From a virus, in IMG/VR virus record IMGVR_UViG_3300020478_000024, positions 1 through 38,239 of that record: 38,239 nucleotides of DNA, one strand, 5' to 3'. The notes under the pieces were generated by a model. That model was not told the DNA's origin. It did not search any database and saw only the letters and a program-made list of their open reading frames with translations. Each line of letters begins with the position of its first letter. Within the stretch, counting starts at the first letter, position 1. Shown here one piece after another: positions 1 to 7,297 of the stretch. The position numbers and the translations under genes are program-made.

Positions 1-781
1 TACCGATACCAGCCCTCTGTGCAACGTATTTGCCAATAGCCACATCAGAACTAAAGATACTATCGAGGGTGTCATCAGAATCAACCAAAACACAAGATGC
101 AAATTGACGAATTGGGGTCCGTACCCCCGCCATGACTGGGGTTGGGATGTTGATTCGGTGTCGGGAGATTGCGTCATAATACTTTCTAATAAATTCTAAA
201 CGATTGGAGAGAGAATATTCAGCGAACAATGTCACTGCTATCATCATATACATGTACTGTGGAGTCTCAAAGACTTCACCTGTACTTCTGTCTTGTACGA
301 GGTATTTATCAACCACTTGCCGAAGGCCAGCATATGTAAACAAATAGTCACGATCATGATCGATCCATGAATTTATTTGATACCACTCTTCCTCGGTATA
401 CTTGTCTAATACCTCTTCATCATAAACTTTATTGACTGTAGCATTGTAGGCAGCAACATCAAATATAGATGGCATACCATCCTTCCACACATTCTTATTA
501 AATGCTTGCTTACGTGTAGCAAATAATAACAAACGTGCTGCTACGAATTGGTAGTTAGGATTATCTAATGTAATTAAATCATTAGCAGATCTTACTAATA
601 TTTCTTGGATATCTTCTGTCCGAATACCATCAAAAAATTGTAGTCCACTGTTAATTTCTACTTGACTAGCAGATACTCCTGCTAATCCTTCACAGGCATC
701 TTCAACCATCCTGTGAACCTTATCCAAATTAAGCGTTTCAATATGTCCGTCTCTCTTCTCTACCTTAATACCGTTGCTCAT
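1..781 (-). CDS. nrdA: Ribonucleoside-diphosphate reductase alpha subunit, N-terminal part (cut by window edge)
   Basis: Class I ribonucleotide reductase large subunit, which reduces ribonucleoside diphosphates to deoxy forms for phage DNA synthesis. Only the first 260 residues are in the window; the C-terminus lies beyond base 1. The N-terminus (about residues 1-90, beginning MSNGIKVEKRDG) looks like an ATP-cone allosteric domain. The motif PTPVMAGVRTP followed by RQFASCVL contains Cys230, which matches the conserved active-site cysteine near position 225 of E. coli NrdA. The ATG overlaps the primase stop as ATGA, so translation is probably coupled to gp61. The nrdB partner is expected beyond the edge. 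Family assignment is sure; the allosteric domain is read from the N-terminal pattern. Confidence 0.95.
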   Translation of the reverse strand, partial: MSNGIKVEKRDGHIETLNLDKVHRMVEDACEGLAGVSASQVEINSGLQFFDGIRTEDIQEILVRSANDLITLDNPNYQFVAARLLLFATRKQAFNKNVWKDGMPSIFDVAAYNATVNKVYDEEVLDKYTEEEWYQINSWIDHDRDYLFTYAGLRQVVDKYLVQDRSTGEVFETPQYMYMMIAVTLFAEYSLSNRLEFIRKYYDAISRHRINIPTPVMAGVRTPIRQFASCVLVDSDDTLDSIFSSDVAIGKYVAQRAGIG

Positions 782-1773
782 ATCTTTTTCCAGGTGTTTA
801 ATTTGAGGTTTGCTTCTAATCCAGAGAAGGTATTTGATTCTACTATAGACTGAACATTATGTCCAGCAAGAACCATATCATTTATATCTTTTTGTTTTAT
901 ATCAGATGGCCAGATTACAACAGCTTGCTTGGTGGAGACAGTAGTCTGTATACGTTTGACGATTTCTGGGTTTCTTGGTTCGTTATCATATACCCACACA
1001 GGGCTGCTAATCCCGACACCATCAACATGAATATCAGCTCCGCACATAGCAATCGAGTTGCGAATGAACGTTGAGTCAAAAGGTCCTTCGACGATGTATA
1101 CTGGGTGTAGTCTGTTGATTGTTTCAAGTCCATATAATTTAGGGTGGTCATCATCTAACATCACTGTGATGTATCTCATATTTGTATTTGGTGACAAGGA
1201 CCTGCCTTGGAAACCAAACAACTCATTGTCAACCGTATACATTGGTATAATAATACGTGGATTATCTCCTCGCATATCATCAAATGTTTTCTTTAAAGAG
1301 TTAGTCCACTCCTTAAACCTCTCGGCATAATAGAAGCGATCTAGGTCTTTTATCTTACGGTTTTCTAGATATAATCTTGCTGGATGTGATTTATTTAGAT
1401 CAGATATCTTTGGTAAATCAATGATGATTTTCTTCTTTTTAAAGACAGGTTCTTTAAAGTCAAACACTGGATCTGGTGTCTGTGTTTTCTTACCAGTTAG
1501 TCCAGCACTATATCTCTCCATGAGATACTGATCATAAAGTATCTTATTCTGATCCTTTAGAAAATTTGTAAATGTTCTACCAACGCCACAATTGTGACAT
1601 TTATAAACATAATCATTTTTCACCCTGAAGATATATCCACGAGCTTTATTCTTCCTCTTCTGTGAGTCACCACAGTAAGGGCATCGAAAGTTATATAAAT
1701 CCTTCTTCTTCTGACTAAATCTATCTAACCCAGCAGAAGCAAGACTAACATACTTTGCATCAATATAACTCAT
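778..1773 (-). CDS. 61: DNA primase, T4 gp61-like
   Basis: Primase subunit of the phage primosome; it makes RNA primers for lagging-strand synthesis together with gp41 helicase. The 331-residue protein starts with a zinc-binding module (Cys31-x2-Cys34 and Cys59-x2-Cys62), as in DnaG-type primases. It carries a TOPRIM core with VEGPFDS at 228-234 and an acidic YDNE motif at 262-265. Length is close to T4 gp61 (342). It lies just upstream of nrdA and overlaps it by 4 bases, so both are probably on one transcript from the TTGACA/TATACT promoter at 1796-1824. No clear Shine-Dalgarno precedes the ATG; a perfect 6-bp hairpin (1781-1796) sits about 7 bases upstream instead. Confidence 0.95.
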   Translation of the reverse strand: MSYIDAKYVSLASAGLDRFSQKKKDLYNFRCPYCGDSQKRKNKARGYIFRVKNDYVYKCHNCGVGRTFTNFLKDQNKILYDQYLMERYSAGLTGKKTQTPDPVFDFKEPVFKKKKIIIDLPKISDLNKSHPARLYLENRKIKDLDRFYYAERFKEWTNSLKKTFDDMRGDNPRIIIPMYTVDNELFGFQGRSLSPNTNMRYITVMLDDDHPKLYGLETINRLHPVYIVEGPFDSTFIRNSIAMCGADIHVDGVGISSPVWVYDNEPRNPEIVKRIQTTVSTKQAVVIWPSDIKQKDINDMVLAGHNVQSIVESNTFSGLEANLKLNTWKKI

Positions 1774-1780
1774 AAACGAT

Positions 1781-1796
1781 TGTGTCCAGAGACACA
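1781..1796 (-). promoter_or_regulatory. Inverted repeat at the primase promoter start site
   Basis: TGTGTC and GACACA form a perfect 6-bp dyad with a 4-base loop. It abuts the -10 box and spans the expected transcription start, and ends 7 bases before the primase ATG. It has no T-tract, so it is not an intrinsic terminator. It could be an operator or an mRNA 5'-end hairpin; the sequence alone cannot decide. Confidence 0.5.
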
Positions 1797-1824
1797 GTAT
1801 ATCAGTTTACTTCGCTTGTGTCAA
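1796..1824 (-). promoter_or_regulatory. Host sigma70-type promoter for primase and nrdA
   Basis: On the minus strand TTGACA (1824-1819) is followed by exactly 17 bases and TATACT (1801-1796). This is a full consensus -35 and a 5/6 match at -10. Transcription would start near 1789 and read into gp61 and nrdA. The same hexamer pair and spacing recurs upstream of gp55. It overlaps the C-terminal codons of the coiled-coil gene upstream. Confidence 0.8.
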
Positions 1825-2184
1825 GGGTGCCTGTTGTACAGGTGGCATAAGAGTGGACATTACTCTTTGTCCTGGGACCGAAACGATGAAAGATATAACA
1901 GCAAGACCACCAAAAATAGTCCACATTTTCTTTTCCATGACCCGAAGACGCTGGTCAACCTTTCTAATATCTCTTTCACAACCTGCCTTAATTAATTCTG
2001 CTTCTCTATTTAACGCACGATGAAGACTCTCTATCTTCTCGAAGAGAACAGCATCTATCCTATCTTGTTTGTCTAATTTTTCGTCATGAACGGCCAGTAA
2101 CTGACCCATCTTCATGGAATTTTCCTGGAGAGACTCGACTACTTTCTCTAATCTCTCAAGGATAGCTGAATTAACGTCGTCCAT
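1807..2184 (-). CDS. Small coiled-coil protein with C-terminal membrane segment
   Basis: 125 residues, not recognised by name. Residues 1-85 are rich in heptad-like charged and leucine residues, typical of a coiled coil. A hydrophobic helix follows (about 90-104, including WTIFGGLAVISFIVSV) and then a short Pro/Gln-rich tail. This layout resembles small phage XhlA-type or holin-associated proteins, in which a coiled coil is anchored by one membrane helix. A lysis role is only a possibility; no endolysin lies nearby. A second, shorter protein of the same plan is encoded at 16596-16799. The stop precedes the primase ATG by 33 bases, and the primase promoter overlaps the last codons. Confidence 0.75.
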   Translation of the reverse strand: MDDVNSAILERLEKVVESLQENSMKMGQLLAVHDEKLDKQDRIDAVLFEKIESLHRALNREAELIKAGCERDIRKVDQRLRVMEKKMWTIFGGLAVISFIVSVPGQRVMSTLMPPVQQAPLTQAK

Positions 2185-2193
2185 ACATAGGTT

Positions 2194-2466
2194 CTACTGG
2201 GAACTGCGGATAGCAAAGTCAAGAGCACTTTGATAAGTTGCAGCATCCTTGTTAAGTAGAGCTTGGAACTGTGTTTTGTGAGTGTCGTCTAGTTGCCCGT
2301 AACAGGCAGCAATTCTTTTAGCAGAGAAGTTATCAAGATTCTGTTCTGTTCCATCATCAAATTTTATTTTAGCGAACGATGCTTCTCCTGCTGGATTTAG
2401 TTCGCTGGTTGCTACCTCTAAAGCAACCTTAACAACGTCATCATATGTTGCAGTATTTTCTGTCAT
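2194..2466 (-). CDS. Possible in-frame internal translation product (90 residues)
   Basis: An ATG at 2466 in the same frame as the 257-residue gene is preceded by AAGGTG at a suitable distance. The product would begin MTENTATYDDVV and match the well-folded-looking C-terminal part of the long protein. Composition changes sharply at this point, from strongly basic to mildly acidic. This supports either a domain border or a separately translated short form. It is an alternative start, not an additional locus. Confidence 0.4.
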   Translation of the reverse strand: MTENTATYDDVVKVALEVATSELNPAGEASFAKIKFDDGTEQNLDNFSAKRIAACYGQLDDTHKTQFQALLNKDAATYQSALDFAIRSSQ

Positions 2467-2967
2467 AATTTCACCTTCAGTTGGTTCATAAGAATTTTTT
2501 TGTGTCGATGCTTTCTTTGTCTGATCTTGTGCTTTCTTCTTAAAATCTGACATACGTGCTCTCATGAGAACATTCATCTCATCAGACTTATCACGCATAC
2601 TTTTCTTTGCTTCATCTCTCTTCTTCTGAAGACCCTTTGCACGCTTAAGCTTCTTCATCTGATGAATCTGCTTCTGGGCACGTTCAGTTTCCGTTGGTGC
2701 CTTCTCTGCAATAGGTTCGATAGATTCTATATCGACCCTCGCTGTATATCCAGCAGGTATAGTTTCTTCTTTCTTCATCTTTCTTTTGTTAATACGAGAG
2801 AGCATAGTTTTAGCACCTTTGGTGCGACCGTCTACCTTGTCTTGATTCTTCTTTTTATATTTACGATGAGATGCTGTGTTAACAAACACAAACGCTGGTG
2901 GCATGGATAGATGTGCTCCATTACCAGCAATCATTTCATTCATATTTGATTCAGTTGTTGTAGACAT
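2194..2967 (-). CDS. Basic, lysine-rich protein of unknown function
   Basis: 257 residues, no family recognised. The N-terminal two thirds (to about residue 160) are very basic and low in complexity, with runs of Lys, Arg, Met and Gln, and look like a coiled or disordered nucleic-acid-binding region. Residues 168-257 differ: acidic, with alternating hydrophobics, and probably folded. An internal ATG at 2466 opens this second part and has a good Shine-Dalgarno (GAAGGTGAAATT before ATG), so a separate 90-residue product is possible. The ATG at 2967 lies inside the preceding gene, overlapping it by 28 bases. A late virion or core-associated role would fit its neighbours but is a guess. Confidence 0.7.
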   Translation of the reverse strand: MSTTTESNMNEMIAGNGAHLSMPPAFVFVNTASHRKYKKKNQDKVDGRTKGAKTMLSRINKRKMKKEETIPAGYTARVDIESIEPIAEKAPTETERAQKQIHQMKKLKRAKGLQKKRDEAKKSMRDKSDEMNVLMRARMSDFKKKAQDQTKKASTQKNSYEPTEGEIMTENTATYDDVVKVALEVATSELNPAGEASFAKIKFDDGTEQNLDNFSAKRIAACYGQLDDTHKTQFQALLNKDAATYQSALDFAIRSSQ

Positions 2968-3296
2968 TCTTGATCAATATCCTTTTTAAGTGAATCGGGT
3001 AAACGATTTAATGCCAACATGAATGCTTTCAGTGCTGGCCAATGCGTTGCCTCTATCTTATAAAAAAGTAGAGGTGTCGCTGCATCATCAAATACATTAT
3101 ACATGACAATGATATGGTTAAGAATCAAGTGAGTTTTCAATTCATTATGAGTTTCATAACGACGGAATAATCTCTTGATATATTTAATCTTATTCAGATC
3201 TTTTTCAAAATCCTCATAAGTAACAGAGTTTGGATTATTATAATTTTTAATAGCAAACATTAACCAATTGCTTGGTGTCAACTCATCAAAATTCAT
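2940..3296 (-). CDS. Conserved-looking phage protein of unknown function
   Basis: 118 residues beginning MNFDELTPSNWLMFAIKNY. The sequence is mostly helical in pattern with many aromatic and charged residues. There is no signal peptide, membrane segment or metal motif. It resembles short uncharacterised proteins common in marine T4-like phages, but I cannot assign a function. It overlaps the following basic-protein gene by 28 bases and lies 7 bases downstream of the Ig-domain protein gene, so it is probably part of the same late transcript. Confidence 0.7.
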   Translation of the reverse strand: MNFDELTPSNWLMFAIKNYNNPNSVTYEDFEKDLNKIKYIKRLFRRYETHNELKTHLILNHIIVMYNVFDDAATPLLFYKIEATHWPALKAFMLALNRLPDSLKKDIDQECLQQLNQI

Positions 3297-3303
3297 TTAT
3301 ACA

Positions 3304-4101
3304 TTAAGTAACTGTGAGTGTAGCGGCACTTGAGACAACCTCAATAGCACCTCCAGTTGTACCGACCTTAACTCGGAACTGTTTCTGATCATCACCAGCA
3401 ACAACTGCTGCAGTCTCATGACTTGCACCTGTTTCACCAGAAATATCAGAGAAGGAAGCACCTTCATCTGTACTGATCTGCCACTGATAGGTAAGTGAAC
3501 CAGCACCAGTCTTGGAAGCAGTAACGCTGATTGTTGCTGTGTTAGAACCATTCGCCTCAACAGAAACATTAGCAGGTTGTGTACCAATGGTTACTGCAGA
3601 TGCTGAATCTCCAGCAACAAGGTCATCAGTAAAGTCACCACTAATAGCAGATCCATCTTTATAAGATGCAATCAATTCTGACTTATGGCGAGTAGTACCA
3701 GCAGTATCTGTGTATGTCCTGTATGCCCACCATCCAGGACTACTAATACCACGTGATTTGTTAGTAGAGAGTTGTGCTTCAGCAAGACTTACAGCAACAA
3801 TCTGTGTATCCACAGAAGATTGATGGTCTGTAGCACGTGTCAGAACAAAATCAGACAGTGCTTTTGGTGCTGTGCGACGTTTGGCACCCGATAGAGAAGC
3901 ATCAGTTGCTCCAGCATATTTCTGACCAAGTGTGATGGTAGTACCATCAACAGACTTAACGTAATACGACACATTGTTAAGAACAATGATGTCACCACCT
4001 GCAATGGCATCAGCAGCATTCCTAGTTACTGCAGCAGAATCATTAGTGACTGCTACGTCATTAGCGAATGTTGCGCTATCAATGGATCCAAGTATGGGCA
4101 T
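3304..4101 (-). CDS. Virion-type protein with C-terminal Ig-like domain
   Basis: 265 residues. Residues 1 to about 165 are an unfamiliar domain rich in Ala, Thr, Ser and Asp. Residues from about 170 to 265 form an Ig-like fold typical of phage surface proteins: the segment around ITIGTQPANVSVEANG, then SLTYQWQISTDEG, then a C-terminal strand ending in AATLTVT. The central YQWQ tryptophan is diagnostic of this Ig class. Such domains decorate capsids, tails or fibres and bind weakly to surfaces. A TATAAATA late promoter lies 28 bases upstream of the ATG, which supports a late structural role. Its place in the particle is unknown. Confidence 0.8.
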   Translation of the reverse strand: MPILGSIDSATFANDVAVTNDSAAVTRNAADAIAGGDIIVLNNVSYYVKSVDGTTITLGQKYAGATDASLSGAKRRTAPKALSDFVLTRATDHQSSVDTQIVAVSLAEAQLSTNKSRGISSPGWWAYRTYTDTAGTTRHKSELIASYKDGSAISGDFTDDLVAGDSASAVTIGTQPANVSVEANGSNTATISVTASKTGAGSLTYQWQISTDEGASFSDISGETGASHETAAVVAGDDQKQFRVKVGTTGGAIEVVSSAATLTVT

Positions 4102-4128
4102 GGCTCTCTACTCTTTAATTTCTATCAG

Positions 4129-4136
4129 TATTTATA
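4129..4136 (-). promoter_or_regulatory. Late promoter TATAAATA inside a hairpin
   Basis: TATAAATA on the minus strand, the T4-type late -10 element read by gp55, sits 28 bases upstream of the Ig-domain protein. It lies within a perfect 7-bp inverted repeat (AGTATTT at 4127-4133 and AAATACT at 4138-4144, 4-base loop). It follows directly on the stop of the upstream 74-residue gene. Confidence 0.75.
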
Positions 4137-4142
4137 AAAATA

Positions 4143-4367
4143 CTATGAGCTCACAAAATCATCAGCTTTCACTTCACGATTACGAATCGCTTTTGCTACT
4201 TGCTCAAACAACTGATCATCTACGTCAGTCTTGGTAGACTTAACTGCTTTAGCAAGTACTCGTAGACAAATCTCAATCAATCTATCACCGATTGCTGCAT
4301 CCGTAGGAATAGCATCGACAGCATCCTTAATAATCCTTGATGCTAAAGGAAGTAATGTTCTTAACAT
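4143..4367 (-). CDS. Small helical protein of unknown function
   Basis: 74 residues, beginning MLRTLLPLASRIIKDAV. It appears all-helical and amphipathic, with an acidic stretch TDVDDQLFEQV and no membrane helix or metal motif. I do not recognise a family. A GATAAATA late-type element lies 22 bases upstream of the ATG. It is placed between the 40-residue small frame and the Ig-domain virion protein, so late expression is likely. Confidence 0.65.
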   Translation of the reverse strand: MLRTLLPLASRIIKDAVDAIPTDAAIGDRLIEICLRVLAKAVKSTKTDVDDQLFEQVAKAIRNREVKADDFVSS

Positions 4368-4389
4368 GATAATATATCAAAGGTAAAAT

Positions 4390-4397
4390 TATTTATC
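4390..4397 (-). promoter_or_regulatory. Possible late promoter GATAAATA
   Basis: GATAAATA on the minus strand, one base off TATAAATA, 22 bases before the ATG of the 74-residue gene. The spacing suits a late promoter. The same octamer also occurs inside coding genes of this AT-rich window, so a chance match is possible. Confidence 0.45.
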
Positions 4398-4515
4398 GGT
4401 CGAGTTTTCGGATAGGTTTATCCTTACTCTGCGACTTTAACGCTTTTAGAATGTACTTTTTATTCTTCTTGACGGCTTTCTCTCCCTCTCGCTCACTGTC
4501 AAAAATATCTGGCAT
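4393..4515 (-). CDS. Putative 40-residue basic protein
   Basis: A short frame (MPDIFDSEREGEKAVKKN then a Lys-rich tail ending RKLDR) fills the otherwise empty gap between two genes. It starts 20 bases after the zinc-knuckle protein stop. It is strongly charged, with 12 lysines. No good Shine-Dalgarno is visible. Its compact fit in the gap and clean codon pattern favour a real gene, but its length makes this uncertain. Confidence 0.5.
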   Translation of the reverse strand: MPDIFDSEREGEKAVKKNKKYILKALKSQSKDKPIRKLDR

Positions 4516-4535
4516 GATCTCAAGAGTAGCCGACT

Positions 4536-5183
4536 TTACTTTTTTCCTTCTTTCTTCTCCTTGACCTTCTTACTATACTCAAGAAGTCTACTTGTTTTCT
4601 TATGTTGCTCGTTCAACTTAACACCATGTACTTTATAATTGGTTTCAGTAAGTTGACCAAGGAAAGTTAAACTTTCAGAAACTCTATTCCAGTGATACTC
4701 TTCACACTTTTCTTTAGATGCTTTGCAATCTTCTGTTAGATGATCTCCACCACACTTCTTACAAACTCCTTTAGCTTCAACAGCAGGTTCTACTTCTTCT
4801 TTAGCAACCTTGGTTACGTCCCTAATAGTAGCACCATGTGACTGCTTAACACCAGCACCAACACGGAGATCTACAGCAGGATCAGGTGCTCCAGCACCTT
4901 TCTTTACATCGTTAGGAGCAGTCTCATCTTTAACACCCAACTCTGGAATGATAGGAATCTCTTTAGACTCATCATTCTCTGGTCCAGGAACAGTACCAAT
5001 TGCAGTAGTAAATGTACTGAATGATCCACCACCCTGCTTTTGCTCTGCAGGAATGCCATCTTCAGTTAAGGGATCGGACTGTTGAAATCCGCTTCCACCC
5101 ATCCACTGACCATAGGATTCAATCAGTGCTTTCGAGTAATCGTCATCGTGTTGAACACTGTTGACTGGTTTTTGCCTTTCCAT
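4536..5183 (-). CDS. Putative virion-associated protein with zinc-knuckle-like motif
   Basis: 215 residues, unrecognised by name. Residues 1 to about 135 look disordered, rich in Gly, Pro, Asp and Glu. A cysteine-histidine cluster follows, CKKCGGDHLTEDC (C-x2-C-x3-H-x4-C), close to a zinc knuckle but with one residue fewer than the retroviral spacing. The tail (about 160-215) is a Lys-rich helix. It could bind nucleic acid or act as a scaffold. A TATAAATA late promoter lies 31 bases upstream of the ATG, inside the previous gene. The ATG overlaps that gene by 41 bases. Confidence 0.7.
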   Translation of the reverse strand: MERQKPVNSVQHDDDYSKALIESYGQWMGGSGFQQSDPLTEDGIPAEQKQGGGSFSTFTTAIGTVPGPENDESKEIPIIPELGVKDETAPNDVKKGAGAPDPAVDLRVGAGVKQSHGATIRDVTKVAKEEVEPAVEAKGVCKKCGGDHLTEDCKASKEKCEEYHWNRVSESLTFLGQLTETNYKVHGVKLNEQHKKTSRLLEYSKKVKEKKEGKK

Positions 5184-5436
5184 GTGTAAAGAAGATCGTA
5201 CTTTTTCTGTCTTTATTTATATCCTCTCTTAAATTGAGCAATCTGATATCCTTAATCCATGCCCTAAACATGTCTCCATACTCCGAAATACAGATGACAT
5301 AATTACCACCTATACGATGGATCTTACCCTTGTCACCAGTATGAGCTGACATAATTTGATCACCAACTTTAAAGACTTCTTCATGTCTAACCTGTTGACG
5401 CAGTGCTTCTTCACGTATCTTTTTAAAGTTCTTCAT
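5143..5436 (-). CDS. Small protein with KOW-like beta segment
   Basis: 97 residues. Residues 20-70 (VFKVGDQIMSAHTGDKGKIHRIGGNYV) resemble a KOW or SH3-like barrel as found in ribosomal proteins and NusG; the motif GDKGKIHRIGG is the key. The C-terminus is basic and variable. The ATG has a good Shine-Dalgarno (AAGGA, 8-10 bases upstream). It follows the ligase/HIGH fusion gene by 1 base and overlaps the next gene by 41 bases. RNA or protein binding is inferred from the barrel only. Confidence 0.65.
   Translation of the reverse strand: MKNFKKIREEALRQQVRHEEVFKVGDQIMSAHTGDKGKIHRIGGNYVICISEYGDMFRAWIKDIRLLNLREDINKDRKSTIFFTHGKAKTSQQCSTR
5214..5221 (-). promoter_or_regulatory. Late promoter TATAAATA for the zinc-knuckle protein
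   Basis: A perfect T4-type late octamer on the minus strand, 31 bases before the ATG at 5183. It lies within the 3' part of the 97-residue gene, so the downstream gene can be expressed late independently of upstream transcription. Confidence 0.65.
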
Positions 5437-5437
5437 T

Positions 5438-7297
5438 TTATTTTCCTTTATAGGTTGGAGGTATATATTGTTGTAGTTCTTTCATAAATTTCTTTTTATC
5501 AGCTTCTGATAATCCTTCAATGTTACTAGCAAAATTTTTATAATCTCCTGTTGCTGCATAAATTCTTTGTTTTGTACCTTTTACTCCTTCTAGTCTATCA
5601 CCAGAACTCCTTATCTCAAAAGTAAAAAAGGTATAATCCCATGGTGGTATACCATTATACCTCGGCAAATAATTATTCCACGTATTATAATCCTCAAGAC
5701 CAGCAAGAAAAATTACATGACGATAACCCTGCATCATTAATTCTGCTAGCATATTCTTTGGTAACCTATGACCACCAAATATCTTATTTGGATGTCTACT
5801 ACCAAACATCTTAACCATCCAATATAACTTTCTATCTGGTGGTAATGGATCAGTACCCTGCTTTTCTTTATAGTTACTATCTGATTGATGTTTCTGTGCA
5901 AGATAAACTCTATAATCATGAGCACCTTCTTGTTGTGCTACCCTCTTACACTCATCAAGGTTAGCAAGATGTCCTTTTGTAGGTGGTTGAAACCTACCAA
6001 ATGATATAACTATTTTCTTTCCAGGATAACCCTTGTATTGAGAGTATACTAGAGATGAAATTCTCTCATCTACAGGTTTTTTAGGTCTATTTCCACCTGC
6101 CATGAAATTATTTTTAGAGAACTCAAGACGGTTAACTAACTTAACCATGTTACCATCTCTATGTAAGACATACCCTTCTGGATTAGTCACCTCATACTTA
6201 TTATCTTTCAAAACAAAGGTACGAAACTTCTCAAGAGGATCTAACTTCTTAACGATCTGCAATTTTAAATTTTGAATCAACCTATAAAGGTTTATCATTG
6301 ACTTAAATTTAGCAGTATTCTCCATCAAATATTCCATACCAGATTTAACTATTGCTAACTTTGAAGCAACAGTTTTTGCTTGCTTACCTTTTATAATTTC
6401 TTTCTCTACAGAGAGATAATAAAAATTAAGCAGACCCTGCATAGTATCATCAACTTTTGTAGTCACCTTATCATGTGATATCTCATGGTTAAAATACTTC
6501 TTAACGTATGGTGCCACATGATACTTACTATCACCTGTCGGACTACCTTGTCCACCACCAGATAACACAAGTTCATCTAGAAAATCACCACACCTCCTAC
6601 ATTCTTGATCAATTTTAGTAACAGTAGCATCAAAATCTCTCTCTTCTTGTGGTGTTAAACCAACGTTATGCATTGGAGTATCATTATCAATGTTAACTAC
6701 ATCTTTAGACTGACCTAATTTCTCTCCAATACCTGGTCTTGCTATCATTGTAGGAAGATCATCACCCGTATAATGAGTATGAAATACTATTCCCATCTGG
6801 GATCCATTTATATTCTTACCAATCTCATGATCTGTAGGAATAGCATATGCAATTGTATTTGGTTTAAACACATGCATATTATGACCATGAATTCTCTCTG
6901 TTTTTAAGTCAGATTTAGTGTACAAAAGGTCACCTTGTAACACACCTGTAATCCCTAACTTGGGAAGGTGTCTCAAACATATCTTTAATTTCTCTGCTAG
7001 GTCTGGTATCTCACCGTAGTAAGAATCTACTCCACTTTCAGACACTGCAGCCTTTGGAAAATCTTTATTGAATACAGATTTCGTACCAACAAAAAATAAT
7101 TTAGTAATAGGATCAACACCACATACTACAGCAGGTTTACCATCCCATTTGGTCTGTATATATGACGTTCCTGAACACCCTAACATTTGTCGAAGTTCTT
7201 TAAGATCACCAACAATTCTCTTACAACCCTCAACTCCATAGTTAAGCATCTCATCCTCAAGATGTTCTAAATGTTTTAGCTTTTCTATGTTTGCCAT
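5438..7297 (-). CDS. Fusion: ligase-like nucleotidyltransferase plus HIGH-motif adenylyl/cytidylyltransferase
   Basis: 619 residues with two apparent enzymes. Residues 1 to about 400 carry covalent nucleotidyltransferase (DNA/RNA ligase) signatures: motif I KWDG at 50-53 with Lys50 as the candidate AMP acceptor, a motif III-like GVLQGDLLY at 118-126, motif IV EGYVL at 374-378, and motif V VKLVNR at 385-390. A long insertion separates III from IV. Residues about 428-619 begin ISFGRFQPPTKGH, a T/HxGH motif typical of NMN adenylyltransferase and phosphocholine cytidylyltransferase. Together this suggests nucleotidyl transfer in RNA or NAD metabolism, but the substrate is unknown. Motifs are seen directly; the fold and chemistry are inferred. 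The TAATG junction couples it to the preceding 514-residue gene. Confidence 0.85.
   Translation of the reverse strand: MANIEKLKHLEHLEDEMLNYGVEGCKRIVGDLKELRQMLGCSGTSYIQTKWDGKPAVVCGVDPITKLFFVGTKSVFNKDFPKAAVSESGVDSYYGEIPDLAEKLKICLRHLPKLGITGVLQGDLLYTKSDLKTERIHGHNMHVFKPNTIAYAIPTDHEIGKNINGSQMGIVFHTHYTGDDLPTMIARPGIGEKLGQSKDVVNIDNDTPMHNVGLTPQEERDFDATVTKIDQECRRCGDFLDELVLSGGGQGSPTGDSKYHVAPYVKKYFNHEISHDKVTTKVDDTMQGLLNFYYLSVEKEIIKGKQAKTVASKLAIVKSGMEYLMENTAKFKSMINLYRLIQNLKLQIVKKLDPLEKFRTFVLKDNKYEVTNPEGYVLHRDGNMVKLVNRLEFSKNNFMAGGNRPKKPVDERISSLVYSQYKGYPGKKIVISFGRFQPPTKGHLANLDECKRVAQQEGAHDYRVYLAQKHQSDSNYKEKQGTDPLPPDRKLYWMVKMFGSRHPNKIFGGHRLPKNMLAELMMQGYRHVIFLAGLEDYNTWNNYLPRYNGIPPWDYTFFTFEIRSSGDRLEGVKGTKQRIYAATGDYKNFASNIEGLSEADKKKFMKELQQYIPPTYKGK

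Noticed and set aside
2467-2967. Possible separate gene for the basic half of the 257-residue protein
   Set aside because: There is no stop codon or frameshift before the second half, so the two halves are one frame; only the internal start is kept as a possibility.
3297-3587. Minus-strand frame overlapping the Ig-domain gene in another frame
   Set aside because: Leu/Val/Gln-rich shadow of the Ig-domain coding sequence without its own start signal.
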